From Viridibacterium silvisoli (lineage in GTDB: Bacteria; Pseudomonadota; Gammaproteobacteria; Burkholderiales; Rhodocyclaceae), in contig NZ_JAYXHS010000005.1 in assembly GCF_036017035.1 (NCBI RefSeq), positions 189,170 through 253,169 on the forward strand: a stretch of DNA of 64,000 nucleotides, given 5' to 3'. A model generated the notes under the pieces. The model had not been told where the DNA came from. It was given only the letters and a program-made list of their open reading frames with translations, and did not search any database. The translations under genes were made by a program, and so were the position numbers. Shown piece by piece: positions 42,183 to 51,256 of the stretch (position 1 is its first letter; every line of letters begins with the position of its first letter).

Positions 42183-44102
42183 TCAGGCTGCAATCAACAA
42201 AGGAGGCGGCATCTGGTCTTCGCGCAGGAGTTGAGCACGTGTCACCGTGCGCTGTTCGCCCATGCTTGCCAGCAATTCCTTCATGTCGAGAATCAGCACG
42301 ATCTGGCCATTCGACAGCGTGCTGACGCCGGCCACACCCTTCGGACGGAAGTCGTCGAGCGACTTGATGACCGCATCTTCGCGACCCGCAAAGCTGTCGA
42401 TCGCCAGGATGAAACTCTGCTCCGCCGTCTGCATGAGCACGCCGTACTCCGGCACACGCTCCTGCGGCCAGCCGAGCAAGGCGGCCAATGTAACGATCGG
42501 CAGAACTTCTCCACGCACCACCATCGTGGCGCGTCCGCCCAGCTCCTGAACTTCACTGGCAGCGATCGGCAGGATCTCGCGAACCATGGACAGCGGCACG
42601 GCGAAAGGCTGATCGTTGAGACACACCAGCAACACCGGCAGGATGGCCAGCGTCAGCGGCAGGGAGATGATGAAAGTCGTGCCCTTGCCCTGCTCGGAAC
42701 GGATGTCAATCGTGCCATTGAGCTTGAGGATATTGGTGCGTACCACGTCCATGCCGACACCGCGGCCGGATACGTCCGACACCTTGTCGGCGGTCGAGAA
42801 GCCCGGCAAGAACACCAGGTTGTAACTCTGGCGTTCGTCCATGGTGTTGGCTTCTTCATCGGAGATGAGACCTTTCTCCAATGCCTTGGCGCGCAGCTTC
42901 TCGGGGTTCATGCCCTTGCCATCGTCAGCAACGATGATGAGGATGTGATCGCCCTCCTGACGTGCTTCGAGACGCACGATAGATTTCTCGGGCTTGCCCG
43001 CCAGCGCACGATCCTTCATCGACTCCACGCCATGATCCACAGCATTGCGGATCAAGTGGATGATCGGATCGGACAGATCCTCGATCATCGTCTTGTCGAT
43101 TTCGGTCTCTTCGCCGTCGAGTTGCATTTCGACGTCCTTGCCCAGCGAGCGGGCCAGGTCGCGCGCAATGCGCGGATATTTCTGGAACAGACGGCCGATC
43201 GGTTGCATCCGCGTCTTCATGACAGCGTTCTGCAGATCCGAGACCAGCAAGTCCAGCTGGCTCACGGCCAGATCAAGCGCATGCAGGGTATCGGTATCGT
43301 TCTTGCCGTTGAGAATGTCGCTGCGCAATGCGTTGAGACGATTCTTGGTCAGGCCGATTTCGCCGGAGAGATTCAGCACCTGATCCAGACGCGCCGTGTC
43401 CACGCGAATGGAGTTGTCACGTACGCGCTCGCTGTCACGACGGCCAACGGGCGGGCCCTGATAGCCTGGCTTGTCCGTCGTACGGCGGCCTACTGCAGCC
43501 TTGACGATGTCGTCCGCAGCAGCGTCGGTCAGATGCGGATCGGTCGCTGCGTCTGCGGTGGGCTGTACGCCCGTCACGGCGGAGTACAGCGAACCCCAGT
43601 CCAGGCCGTCGTCGCCCAAGGGGACAACGGCACTTGACTCAACAGCCACTGACGCAACAGCGGGAGCGGAAATCTGTTCCTTGAGGTGCAGCTTCGGAGC
43701 GGACTTCAGCTCACCGGCAATCGCCAGGCGCAATGCCTCGATCAGGCCGGCGTCGGCAGCTGCCGGCTGCATGCCACGTTCGAGATCGCCGAACATGCTG
43801 CGCACGGTTGCGGTCGCGGAAAGAATGGCATCCAGCACTTCTGGCGTTACCACTTGCTGGCCATTGCGCAACAGATCGAACAGGTTTTCTGTGAGGTGAC
43901 ACAAGGTCACCATCTCGCCTGCATTCAGAAAGCCTGCGCCCCCCTTGATGGTGTGAAAGCCACGGAAGATCTCGTTCAGCAATGCCCGGTCGTTCGGCGT
44001 GCGTTCCAGATCGACAAGCTTGTTGTCGACACCGGATAGCAGATCCCCGGCTTCCACCAGGAAGTCCTGCAACAGCTCTTCCATCCCCGCAAAATCGCTC
44101 AT
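42183..44102 (-). CDS. cheA: Chemotaxis histidine kinase CheA
   Basis: A 639-residue CheA. P1 Hpt (about 1-110) has the phospho-His in FHTIKGGAGF. A linker with little recognisable P2 (about 130-225) follows, then P3 dimerisation (about 235-300), P4 kinase with HLIRNAVDHGVE, DDGKGMN and GRGVGMDVV, and P5 coupling domain (about 500-620) of the CheW type. It phosphorylates CheY and CheB under receptor control. Last gene of the minus-strand cluster; 23 bases after cheZ. Confidence 0.93.
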   Translation of the reverse strand: MSDFAGMEELLQDFLVEAGDLLSGVDNKLVDLERTPNDRALLNEIFRGFHTIKGGAGFLNAGEMVTLCHLTENLFDLLRNGQQVVTPEVLDAILSATATVRSMFGDLERGMQPAAADAGLIEALRLAIAGELKSAPKLHLKEQISAPAVASVAVESSAVVPLGDDGLDWGSLYSAVTGVQPTADAATDPHLTDAAADDIVKAAVGRRTTDKPGYQGPPVGRRDSERVRDNSIRVDTARLDQVLNLSGEIGLTKNRLNALRSDILNGKNDTDTLHALDLAVSQLDLLVSDLQNAVMKTRMQPIGRLFQKYPRIARDLARSLGKDVEMQLDGEETEIDKTMIEDLSDPIIHLIRNAVDHGVESMKDRALAGKPEKSIVRLEARQEGDHILIIVADDGKGMNPEKLRAKALEKGLISDEEANTMDERQSYNLVFLPGFSTADKVSDVSGRGVGMDVVRTNILKLNGTIDIRSEQGKGTTFIISLPLTLAILPVLLVCLNDQPFAVPLSMVREILPIAASEVQELGGRATMVVRGEVLPIVTLAALLGWPQERVPEYGVLMQTAEQSFILAIDSFAGREDAVIKSLDDFRPKGVAGVSTLSNGQIVLILDMKELLASMGEQRTVTRAQLLREDQMPPPLLIAA

Positions 44103-44125
44103 GTTCAGCTCCAGTAATGCGACGA

Positions 44126-45064
44126 TCAGAATCCGAGACTCTCGAGCAGGTCATCGACCTGTTCTTGTCCCGTTACAACGTCGGTACGCCCTTCGGCATT
44201 GATGACGGGGCCATTGAGCAGGCCTTCGTTATCGGGTGTGCGTTTGTCCTCGGGCACCACTTCGATGAGCACCTTGAGGAGTTCGGTTTCCAGCGTGGCA
44301 GCCATGTCCACGATCTTCTTGATCACCTGACCGGTCAGATCCTGGAAGTCCTGCGCCATCATGATTTCCATGAGTTGCGCATTGACGACCTTGCTGTCAG
44401 CGGCTGTCTGATTGAAGAAGCTGCGCGTATCGGCGGCCAGAGCCTTGAACTCATCGACCGACAATTGCTTGGCATAGAGTTTTTCCCAGCGCTCATCCAG
44501 AGACGCTGCGTGCTCCTCAACGCGATCCTGGATCGGCTTGGCAATGTCCGTCGCGTTCAGCACACGGCTGGCGGCCTGCTCCGTCATCTGCGAGATATAG
44601 GAGAGGCGCTGACGTGCATCGGGCAGCTTCTGGGCCGTCTCCGAAATCATGCGGTCGTAGCCGAGCTCACGAATCGTGTCGTGCAACAGGCGGGTCATCT
44701 GACCGACGCGATGGAACACGTTTTCCTGGCGTTCTTCCGGAGTGCTCGCCGCATGCGTTGCCGCGCCAGAAGCGGGCACGGCAGCCGAGGAAACCTCGTC
44801 GAACAGCGCTTCAAGGTCAGGCGAGTCACCAGCCTCATTGCTGGGCACGGCGCTCATTTTGGCAGCCGCCTTGGCAGGCGCGGCACTTGCCACAGTGTCA
44901 AACAGGTTCTGCAAATCATCGCTGTCACCCACTCCGTCCGAGGACGCAACTACTTCCAGTTGAGGCGGGGATGTCTGTTTCCCTGCCTGATCGGCGATCG
45001 AATCGAACAGCGCCTGCAGATCACCGTTATCGCCTACTTCTTCCGCTTTTTGCCGCTTGGCCAT
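44126..45064 (-). CDS. cheZ: CheY-P phosphatase CheZ with N-terminal repeats
   Basis: A 312-residue CheZ, about 100 residues longer than the E. coli protein. The C-terminal two-thirds is the CheZ four-helix dimer with the catalytic Asp/Gln in IMMAQDFQDLTGQVI, and the CheY-tethering tail VDDLLESLGF is present. The extra N-terminus carries three spaced repeats at about residues 11-25, 46-60 and 79-92 (GD-x2-DL-x2-LFD-x-hydrophobic), separated by Ala/Pro linkers. GGAG lies before the ATG at 45064. Confidence 0.92.
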   Translation of the reverse strand: MAKRQKAEEVGDNGDLQALFDSIADQAGKQTSPPQLEVVASSDGVGDSDDLQNLFDTVASAAPAKAAAKMSAVPSNEAGDSPDLEALFDEVSSAAVPASGAATHAASTPEERQENVFHRVGQMTRLLHDTIRELGYDRMISETAQKLPDARQRLSYISQMTEQAASRVLNATDIAKPIQDRVEEHAASLDERWEKLYAKQLSVDEFKALAADTRSFFNQTAADSKVVNAQLMEIMMAQDFQDLTGQVIKKIVDMAATLETELLKVLIEVVPEDKRTPDNEGLLNGPVINAEGRTDVVTGQEQVDDLLESLGF

Positions 45065-45118
45065 GGCCCCACTCCTGAATGCTTTATGTCAGTGACTTGT
45101 TTCCAGGTTGAAGACCGA

Positions 45119-45520
45119 TCAGGCCGCAGCCTTCTTGTCGAGCTTCTCGAAAATCTTGCCGAGCTTTTCAGCCAGCGTCGCAGCGGTGAAGGGTTTTACG
45201 ATGTAACCCGAAGCACCTGCCTGGGCTGCTTCGATGATGTTTTCCTTCTTTGCCTCGGCAGTAATCATCAGCAGAGGCAGATGCGCCAACTGCGCATTGG
45301 CACGAATCGCCTTGAGCAACTCGATGCCGGTCATGTTGGGCATGTTCCAGTCGCTCACGACAAAGTCGAAACCACCGGCTGTGAGTTTCTGCATCGCGAC
45401 CACACCGTCTTCCGCCTCATCGACATTGGTGTAGCCCAGCTCCTTGAGGAGGTTGCGCACAATGCGACGCATGGTCGAAAAGTCATCAACAACGAGGAAT
45501 TTCATCTTTGGATCCGACAT
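45119..45520 (-). CDS. cheY: Chemotaxis response regulator CheY
   Basis: A 133-residue single receiver domain. Acidic pocket VVDDFSTMRR, phospho-Asp in VVSDWNMPNM, Thr/Ser switch in LLMITAEAKK, and Lys in YIVKPFTA, all as in flagellar-switch CheY. A Lys/Ala tail follows. Only 13 bases separate it from the preceding cheV, and cheZ follows, so it is the likely motor-controlling CheY of this system. Confidence 0.95.
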   Translation of the reverse strand: MSDPKMKFLVVDDFSTMRRIVRNLLKELGYTNVDEAEDGVVAMQKLTAGGFDFVVSDWNMPNMTGIELLKAIRANAQLAHLPLLMITAEAKKENIIEAAQAGASGYIVKPFTAATLAEKLGKIFEKLDKKAAA

Positions 45521-45533
45521 GACTGTTCTCCGG

Positions 45534-46481
45534 TTAGTCTCGGTTAGCTTTAAGGAGGTACGGGCGCAGCGTATCGGCAAGCACTTCCGCATCAAATTTT
45601 GCAACGTAGGCATCGACACCTACGGACTTGCCCATGGAGCGATTCGCCTCCGACGACAATGACGAATGCATCACAACAGGAATGCCGTCAAAGCGGGGGT
45701 CACTCTTGATGTGGCGTGTGAGCACGTAGCCATCCATCTCGGGCATCTCGGCGTCGACGAGGATCATGGTCAGCTCGTCGGCGAGGTTACGTTTCTGCTG
45801 TGCAGCGTGGGTCGCCATGCCCTCCAGGCGCGTCCAGGCTTCTTGTCCGTTCAGTGCATGCTTGTGATGCACGCCGAGCTTGTCCATCACCTCGGCAATT
45901 TTCTTGCGGGCAACCGCCGAATCATCGACGAAGAAGACATTGACTTCATGGCCTTTATCGAGCGGCGTGATGATGCCCACCGGCGCCTCGCCAAAGGTCT
46001 GGGCGAGAATCGTTTCAACGTCGAGAATCGATACCAGCTTGCCGTCAGGCAGATCGGTGATGGCGGTAATGAAGCTGTTCGACGTGGCCAGCATGTTGTC
46101 GGGCTGGCGCACTTTGTCCCAATCGACGCGGATGATGCGATCCACTTCCTGCACGAGGAAACCCAGCGTGCGCTTGCTGTACTCGGTGACCATCATCGAG
46201 CCGCCCAGCTCCTGGCCGGGACGCGCGATGCCGATGACCTTGGCCAGCGACAGGACGGGAATCACATTGCCGCGCAGAGAGATCAGGCCCTCGACTCCAT
46301 GCGGCATATTGGGCGACTTGGTGATGAAGGGCGCCTTGGAAACTTCGCGCACCTTGAACACATTGATACCGAAGATTTCGCTGGTACCCAGCGAGAACAA
46401 CAGGATCTCCATGCGGTTGGAGCCGACCAGTTTCGTCCTGGCGTCGACTGTGTCCAGCAGATTGTCGTTAGCTCGTTCCAT
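45534..46481 (-). CDS. cheV: Chemotaxis coupling protein CheV (second copy)
   Basis: A 315-residue CheV: CheW-like domain (about 10-165; EIFGINVFKVREV, GVEGLISLRGNVIPVLSL) fused to a receiver domain (about 180-310) with FFVDDSAVARKK, the phospho-Asp in MILVDAEMPEMDGY, and VDAYVAKF. It links receptors to CheA and adapts by phosphorylation. GAGGT precedes the ATG at 46481 (a GTG six bases upstream is less likely). Paralogue of the following gene upstream. Confidence 0.9.
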   Translation of the reverse strand: MERANDNLLDTVDARTKLVGSNRMEILLFSLGTSEIFGINVFKVREVSKAPFITKSPNMPHGVEGLISLRGNVIPVLSLAKVIGIARPGQELGGSMMVTEYSKRTLGFLVQEVDRIIRVDWDKVRQPDNMLATSNSFITAITDLPDGKLVSILDVETILAQTFGEAPVGIITPLDKGHEVNVFFVDDSAVARKKIAEVMDKLGVHHKHALNGQEAWTRLEGMATHAAQQKRNLADELTMILVDAEMPEMDGYVLTRHIKSDPRFDGIPVVMHSSLSSEANRSMGKSVGVDAYVAKFDAEVLADTLRPYLLKANRD

Positions 46482-46554
46482 GTTCACCTCGCACCATCAT
46501 TCTTCTCTCACACATATCCGCACATTCATTTCTGAAGATCGCTTAGCTGGCCTC

Positions 46555-47517
46555 TCATGCCGCCAGATTCACGCTCTCCGGCACCAGCATCGAACGCACG
46601 GCGTCGGCGAGTCGATGCGGTTCAAACTTCGGCACATACGCATCCACACCCACCGACTTGCCCAGCGTCTGGTTCGACATCGAGGACAGTGAGGAATGCA
46701 TCAGCACGGGCACGCCATCAAAGCGTGGGTCAGACTTGATCTTCTTGGTCAGGATGTAGCCATCCATTTCCGGCATCTCGACGTCCGTGAGAACCAGGTG
46801 GACCATCTCCCAGACCTTGCGCCCGCTCAACTCGGCATGCGCCGCCATCTTCTCCAGCTCTTCCCACGCCGCGCGGCCATTCACGGCGCCCACACTGCGC
46901 AACCCGAGAGCGGTCAGCGTGCGCTCGATCTGGCGACGTGCGACCGACGAGTCATCGGCATAGAAGACGGTGAAGTCACGGCCGATCGATTCGATATCCT
47001 TGAAGGTGCTCTCTTCGTCGTACTGCGTCGTCTCCGACAGCACACGTTCGACGTCGAGCATCATGATCAGCTTGTCCTGCTCCAGCTCGGTCACGGCAGT
47101 CACGAGGCCGCCGAGGCGAGAAGTCATCATGTCTGGTGGCACACGCATCTGCGACCAGTCGAGACGCAGGATGGTGTCCACACCCTCGACGAGGAAGCCC
47201 TGCGTGTGGCCGTTGTATTCGGTAACGATCATGATTTCGCGCTTGCCATCGGGATCGATGCCGCAGTAACGCGACAGATCCACGACCGGCACCAGCTGGC
47301 CGCGCAGCGAAACCATGCCTTCGACGCCCTTCTGCATGTCGGGCGCGGCGGTGATCGGTGGCGTCTTCATGACTTCGCGCACCTTGAAGACGTTGATGCC
47401 GAAGCTTTCGCGACGGCCTGTGCGCGTATCCACGCCCAGCGTAAACAGCAAGATCTCAAGCTTGTTGGTTCCCGCAAGCCGCGTTCTGGCATCAATGTTC
47501 TTCAACAGCTCTGACAT
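46555..47517 (-). CDS. cheV: Chemotaxis coupling protein CheV (first copy)
   Basis: A 320-residue CheV with the same CheW-plus-receiver layout: ESFGINVFKVREVMKTPP, GVEGMVSLRGQLVPVVDL, FYADDSSVARRQ, the phospho-Asp in LVLTDVEMPEMDGY, and VDAYVPKF. Its CheW part has a short insert (DTRTGRRE) absent from the other copy. GGAG lies upstream of the ATG. Two diverged cheV genes in tandem suggest two receptor-coupling specificities. Confidence 0.9.
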   Translation of the reverse strand: MSELLKNIDARTRLAGTNKLEILLFTLGVDTRTGRRESFGINVFKVREVMKTPPITAAPDMQKGVEGMVSLRGQLVPVVDLSRYCGIDPDGKREIMIVTEYNGHTQGFLVEGVDTILRLDWSQMRVPPDMMTSRLGGLVTAVTELEQDKLIMMLDVERVLSETTQYDEESTFKDIESIGRDFTVFYADDSSVARRQIERTLTALGLRSVGAVNGRAAWEELEKMAAHAELSGRKVWEMVHLVLTDVEMPEMDGYILTKKIKSDPRFDGVPVLMHSSLSSMSNQTLGKSVGVDAYVPKFEPHRLADAVRSMLVPESVNLAA

Positions 47518-47696
47518 GACAATCTCCGTACCAAGGTTCGCTTGATGAGCCGCCGGTACTTGCAGGTACCTTACGAACATCATCAACCCAAGAGGTTTTA
47601 CGGCTCCCGTTTTCCAAACTTGAGCGCTGCCGGGCCTGTAATCAGGCACTAATACGGCACAGACCGAGTAGCCGTCCGTGCAAAAAACGTAACAAC

Positions 47697-49412
47697 TCAG
47701 GCCCGGAAACCGATCCTGAAGCCGCCCCAATGGCGGCCTTTCACATAAATAGGCGCTGAAATGTCGTGCAACACCTCGCCGGTATCGCGGCGGTAGGTCT
47801 GCACGAGATAAGCAAGTTCGTGGGCGCCGCAACGCCGCCCGACGGGATCGTCAAAAATCCGTTTCGTCCGGTTGCGCGCGGTGTCCAGCTTCACGTCGCC
47901 GGTCAGCGGCAGGCTGAAGCGCAGGTTGTGCGTCGGAAAATAACCGCGCAGATCCACTGCACCGGCAAACACGCATTCGGGGTGCTGGTCGAGCACCGGC
48001 TCCTGGATCGGCGGGAAGATCTCGTCCGTCAGCGTGTCGAAGCGGGTGCGATATTTCTGGGGCTGCGTTCCGTCGATCGGTACATATTGGTCGTCGAACA
48101 GGTCTTCGACACGGATGCGACCGGAATCCACCGCCCGCTCAAGCACGCCGCTGATGGCAGCCGCTGCGGCCGCCACGACTCCCGGCATGGCCGTATGCGT
48201 GCGCGAGGCCGCCTCGCCTGCCGCACCAAGCTGGAAGACCTTGGCGATCTGCTGCATGTTCTCGGCCTGCTGCGCCAGTTGCGAGCAATGCTCCTGCGTA
48301 CGCTCAGCCAGCATCTGGTTGCTCTGCGCCGATCCGACGATGTCGCTTACATCGCTGGCAAGCGCATGTGCCTCGGCGACGCGTGCATTCATGGCCGACA
48401 CAATGGACTCGACCCGCTCAAGCGTCTGCCGGGCGCCATCATTGATGGCCTGCAAGGAAGCTCCGGCCTCGCGCGCCCGCTCGGCGCCACCTCGCGCCTG
48501 CTTGCTGCCTGACTCGATGGTGACAATCGCCAGCCGGGTCTCTCCCTCGATCAGGCTCGTGACATTGCCTATCTCACGCGTCGCTCGCGTAGTGCGCTCG
48601 GCAAGCTTGCGCACTTCGTCCGCAACGACAGCAAAACCCCTGCCCTGCTCACCGGCACGGGCCGCTTCAATCGCTGCGTTGAGCGCCAGTAGATTCGTTT
48701 GGTCAGCGATTTCGTGAATCTCGGCCACCATGGCGGTGATCTCACGCACGCGGCCGTGCAGTCGGCCAACCACCTCGACCGAGCTTGTAGCGTTGTCGGC
48801 AATGCGGTCTATTTCGGCGACGGCGGCGCTGACGGCCTGACGCCCTTCAACCGACAGCGTCGCTGCCTGCTCGGCGATCTCGGCGGCCTGGCGCGCATCG
48901 TCGACCGTGCCCTGGACGTGCTCACCCATCAACGCCAGCGATGTAGCCGCACGGTCGGCACCCGCATGCTGCTTCTGCGAGCCCTGCACGATGGCATCCG
49001 CCCCCTGACGCAGTTGCTGTGACACCTCGGCAAGCCGCCCGGCATCCACCATCGCCTTGCCGAACAAGCCTTGCATGGACAGCACAAACTGGTTGATCGC
49101 AGTGCCAAGTTGTCCGGCTGGCGCAGCGCCTTCGCTGGCGCGACGCGTCAGATCGCCATCTCGGATGATGTCTTTGACCATCGACGTCATGGCATCAATC
49201 GGGGCGCTGGCGGAGGATTGCATGCCAGTCAGCAGTCCTGCGAACAGCAACACGCCGAACAGATCGATCACGAGCGCCGCGACGCCACCCGTGCCAAAGA
49301 GATGGGGAGCGCCAATGAACCAGGCAGCCATACATGCTGCGAGGGCGGCAAAGCGCCCCAAGCGCGATCCCCTGCCTGTAGCACGTGCCTTCGCGAGCAC
49401 CTCAGCGAACAT
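47697..49412 (-). CDS. Methyl-accepting chemotaxis protein with C-terminal sensor-like domain
   Basis: A 571-residue receptor. Two hydrophobic segments (about 20-40 and 45-65) have almost no periplasmic loop, followed by a HAMP-like stretch, a long coiled-coil signalling domain (about 100-410) with the hairpin tip EIHEIADQTNLLALNAAIEA, and then an additional C-terminal globular domain (about 415-571). That domain contains GAVDLRGYFPTHNLRFSLPL and ends GRHWGGFRIGFRA, resembling a cytoplasmic Cache/PAS-like sensor. AGGGG precedes the ATG. Confidence 0.85.
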   Translation of the reverse strand: MFAEVLAKARATGRGSRLGRFAALAACMAAWFIGAPHLFGTGGVAALVIDLFGVLLFAGLLTGMQSSASAPIDAMTSMVKDIIRDGDLTRRASEGAAPAGQLGTAINQFVLSMQGLFGKAMVDAGRLAEVSQQLRQGADAIVQGSQKQHAGADRAATSLALMGEHVQGTVDDARQAAEIAEQAATLSVEGRQAVSAAVAEIDRIADNATSSVEVVGRLHGRVREITAMVAEIHEIADQTNLLALNAAIEAARAGEQGRGFAVVADEVRKLAERTTRATREIGNVTSLIEGETRLAIVTIESGSKQARGGAERAREAGASLQAINDGARQTLERVESIVSAMNARVAEAHALASDVSDIVGSAQSNQMLAERTQEHCSQLAQQAENMQQIAKVFQLGAAGEAASRTHTAMPGVVAAAAAAISGVLERAVDSGRIRVEDLFDDQYVPIDGTQPQKYRTRFDTLTDEIFPPIQEPVLDQHPECVFAGAVDLRGYFPTHNLRFSLPLTGDVKLDTARNRTKRIFDDPVGRRCGAHELAYLVQTYRRDTGEVLHDISAPIYVKGRHWGGFRIGFRA

Positions 49413-49722
49413 CTGATCCCCTCGGAAAATCCGGCATGACGACTGCCTGAAAGCCGCAGCGCGAAGGTATGGCCGCTGCTGCTGTATGCCCGTTTATCGG
49501 AAGGCGGAGCGGACAACTTGAGGTGGCGAAACCTTGCGTTACAAGGACTGCATCACCGTGGGGATGATCGTTTTTTCAGACAGAACAACGAGAAGGCGCT
49601 GCGGCCGACGGGCGAGCAAAGGCCCTCAGCAATGCCTGCGAAAGAACCGGGAGGGAGTTGGGGACAGGAGGAGCAGCGCTACTGCGCGGGCGAGGCCGGG
49701 TGGCCCCGCCGCCGGGAACAAA
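49413..49722. other. Gap between MCP and STAS genes
   Basis: About 310 bases on the minus-strand path. No supported gene; contains the sigma-28-like promoter described at 49494-49521. Confidence 0.4.
49494..49521 (-). promoter_or_regulatory. Sigma-28 (FliA)-like promoter of the MCP gene
   Basis: On the minus strand, TCAAGTTG, 12 bases, TCCGATAA: seven of eight bases match the -10 GCCGATAA and a partial match is seen to the -35 TAAAGTTT. It lies about 82 bases before the MCP start. Similar GACGATAA occurs on the minus strand at 50067-50074, before the STAS gene. Confidence 0.45.
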
Positions 49723-50028
49723 TCAGTTGATGCTGAACAGCTTGGAGAAATTGGCAATATCGAGCACCTGACGCACGTTGCCATTGACGCCCACCAGTGC
49801 CACGTCGCGACTGGCCGCTTTGGCCTTGTCACGCAGCATGAGCAGCATGCCCAGCGCGGAGCTATCGAGGTAGGAAACCTCCTTCATGTCTACCTGCACT
49901 GCGCGTCCCTCGGACTGCTGCAGCAACTTCTCGACCGCCTCGCGAAATTCGCGATGCGCCTTGAAGTCGAAACGTCCGGCAAGGCTGAGCGTGGCCGCAC
50001 CATCATTTACCGTCACATTTGTATCCAT
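49723..50028 (-). CDS. STAS domain protein (anti-sigma-factor-antagonist type)
   Basis: A 101-residue single STAS domain like SpoIIAA. The conserved phosphorylatable Ser is in YLDSSALGMLLMLRD. The fold begins NDGAATLSLAGRFDFKAHREF. No partner anti-sigma kinase or PP2C gene is adjacent, so its partner is unknown; similar proteins occur within chemotaxis and chemosensory clusters. GGAGA precedes the ATG at 50028. Confidence 0.85.
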   Translation of the reverse strand: MDTNVTVNDGAATLSLAGRFDFKAHREFREAVEKLLQQSEGRAVQVDMKEVSYLDSSALGMLLMLRDKAKAASRDVALVGVNGNVRQVLDIANFSKLFSIN

Positions 50029-50130
50029 GAGTTGATTCTCCGTGTCGCTGTTACATCTATTTGGGATTATCGTCCGCCGAGGGTGCTCTCTTGAGGCCTC
50101 TCTGCCCGTACAGTCACAATCCGTATATTT

Positions 50131-51192
50131 CTAGGCCGCCCGGCGCTCTCCCTGACGCAGCCTTTGCAGCAAAAGGTTGGCGATATTCTGCAAGGGCGCG
50201 ACCTCCTGCGCCCCACCTATCATCGCCGCTTCACGCGGCATACCCCACACCACGCAGCTGTCCTCGTCCTGCGCGACCGTCCAGGCACCTGCCTGACGCA
50301 TCGCCAGCAGGCCTTGGGCGCCATCCTTGCCCATTCCGGTCAGCAATATACCAAAGGCTCTGGGCCCCAACATTCTGGCGGCGGACAGAAACAGTACATC
50401 CACCGATGGTCTATGCCGGTTGACCGGTTGGGCACCCGAGAGTTCACATGCGAGATTGCCACCCTGGCGCTTCAGGGAAAGATGCGAATGCCCGGGTGCC
50501 AGGTAGGCCGTGCCGGGCTTGATCGGCTCGCCATCTTCGGCTTCCTTGACGTGCAGACGCGACAGGGAGTCGAGCCGTTTAGCAAATGACGTAGTGAACA
50601 ATTCCGGCATGTGTTGAACGATGAGGATGGGCGGCATCTCTGCCGGCAGGGGCGTCAGCACCTCCCGGATAGCCTCCGTGCCGCCGGTCGAAGCACCGAT
50701 CAGGATGACCTTGTCGTTCAGCACAGCCGGACTGAGCGCAGTCGGCCGATTCGCCTCGGCCGGGCTCGTATCGCGCGCGCCCTGCCGCGCCGCGCTGGCT
50801 TGCCAGGCTCCACGCAGACGCTCGCACAACTCGTCAGCCACGGCACGCTCACAACCGGAGGTCGTCAGCCGCGGCTTGGCTACAAAATCGGCCGCACCGA
50901 GCCCCAACGCACGCAACACTGCCTTGGAGCCGCGCGCGCTGGCGTCGGACACCAACACCACGGGCAAGCCCTGGCCGCGCAGGATATCGGCCGGGAAATC
51001 GCTGTCCTTGCGCAGCGGTAATTCCGCTTCCAGGGTCATGACATCCGGTTTCTTGTCGCGAATCGCCTGACGCGCCTGTGTTTCGTCACTTGCCAGCCCG
51101 ACAACCTGCATGTCTGGCGCAGCATTGATGATATCGGCCAGCGCACGACGCACAGCTGCTGATGGATCGACCACGAGCACCTTGATCTTCAT
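50131..51192 (-). CDS. cheB: CheB methylesterase with degenerate receiver
   Basis: A 353-residue protein-glutamate methylesterase/glutaminase. The C-terminal catalytic domain (about 165-350) is intact: Ser in GASTGGTEAI, His in VQHMPELF, Asp in GMGKDGAQGL. The N-terminal receiver-like domain (about 1-120) has lost key acids: VVDPSAAVRR replaces VVDDSA, and TLEAELP (Glu55) replaces TLDxxMP, so the phospho-acceptor Asp is a Glu. Activity may be independent of CheA phosphorylation. It follows cheR by 64 bases. ATG at 51192. Confidence 0.9.
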   Translation of the reverse strand: MKIKVLVVDPSAAVRRALADIINAAPDMQVVGLASDETQARQAIRDKKPDVMTLEAELPLRKDSDFPADILRGQGLPVVLVSDASARGSKAVLRALGLGAADFVAKPRLTTSGCERAVADELCERLRGAWQASAARQGARDTSPAEANRPTALSPAVLNDKVILIGASTGGTEAIREVLTPLPAEMPPILIVQHMPELFTTSFAKRLDSLSRLHVKEAEDGEPIKPGTAYLAPGHSHLSLKRQGGNLACELSGAQPVNRHRPSVDVLFLSAARMLGPRAFGILLTGMGKDGAQGLLAMRQAGAWTVAQDEDSCVVWGMPREAAMIGGAQEVAPLQNIANLLLQRLRQGERRAA

Positions 51193-51256
51193 CGGGCACA
51201 TCCACGACAAGACTGGCATATCGCCAGAGGATGCTCACAGCGGATAGCCGACGCGC

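Noticed and set aside
42231..43637. Long plus-strand frame opposite cheA
   Set aside because: Shadow of cheA; no ribosome-binding site or recognisable domain.
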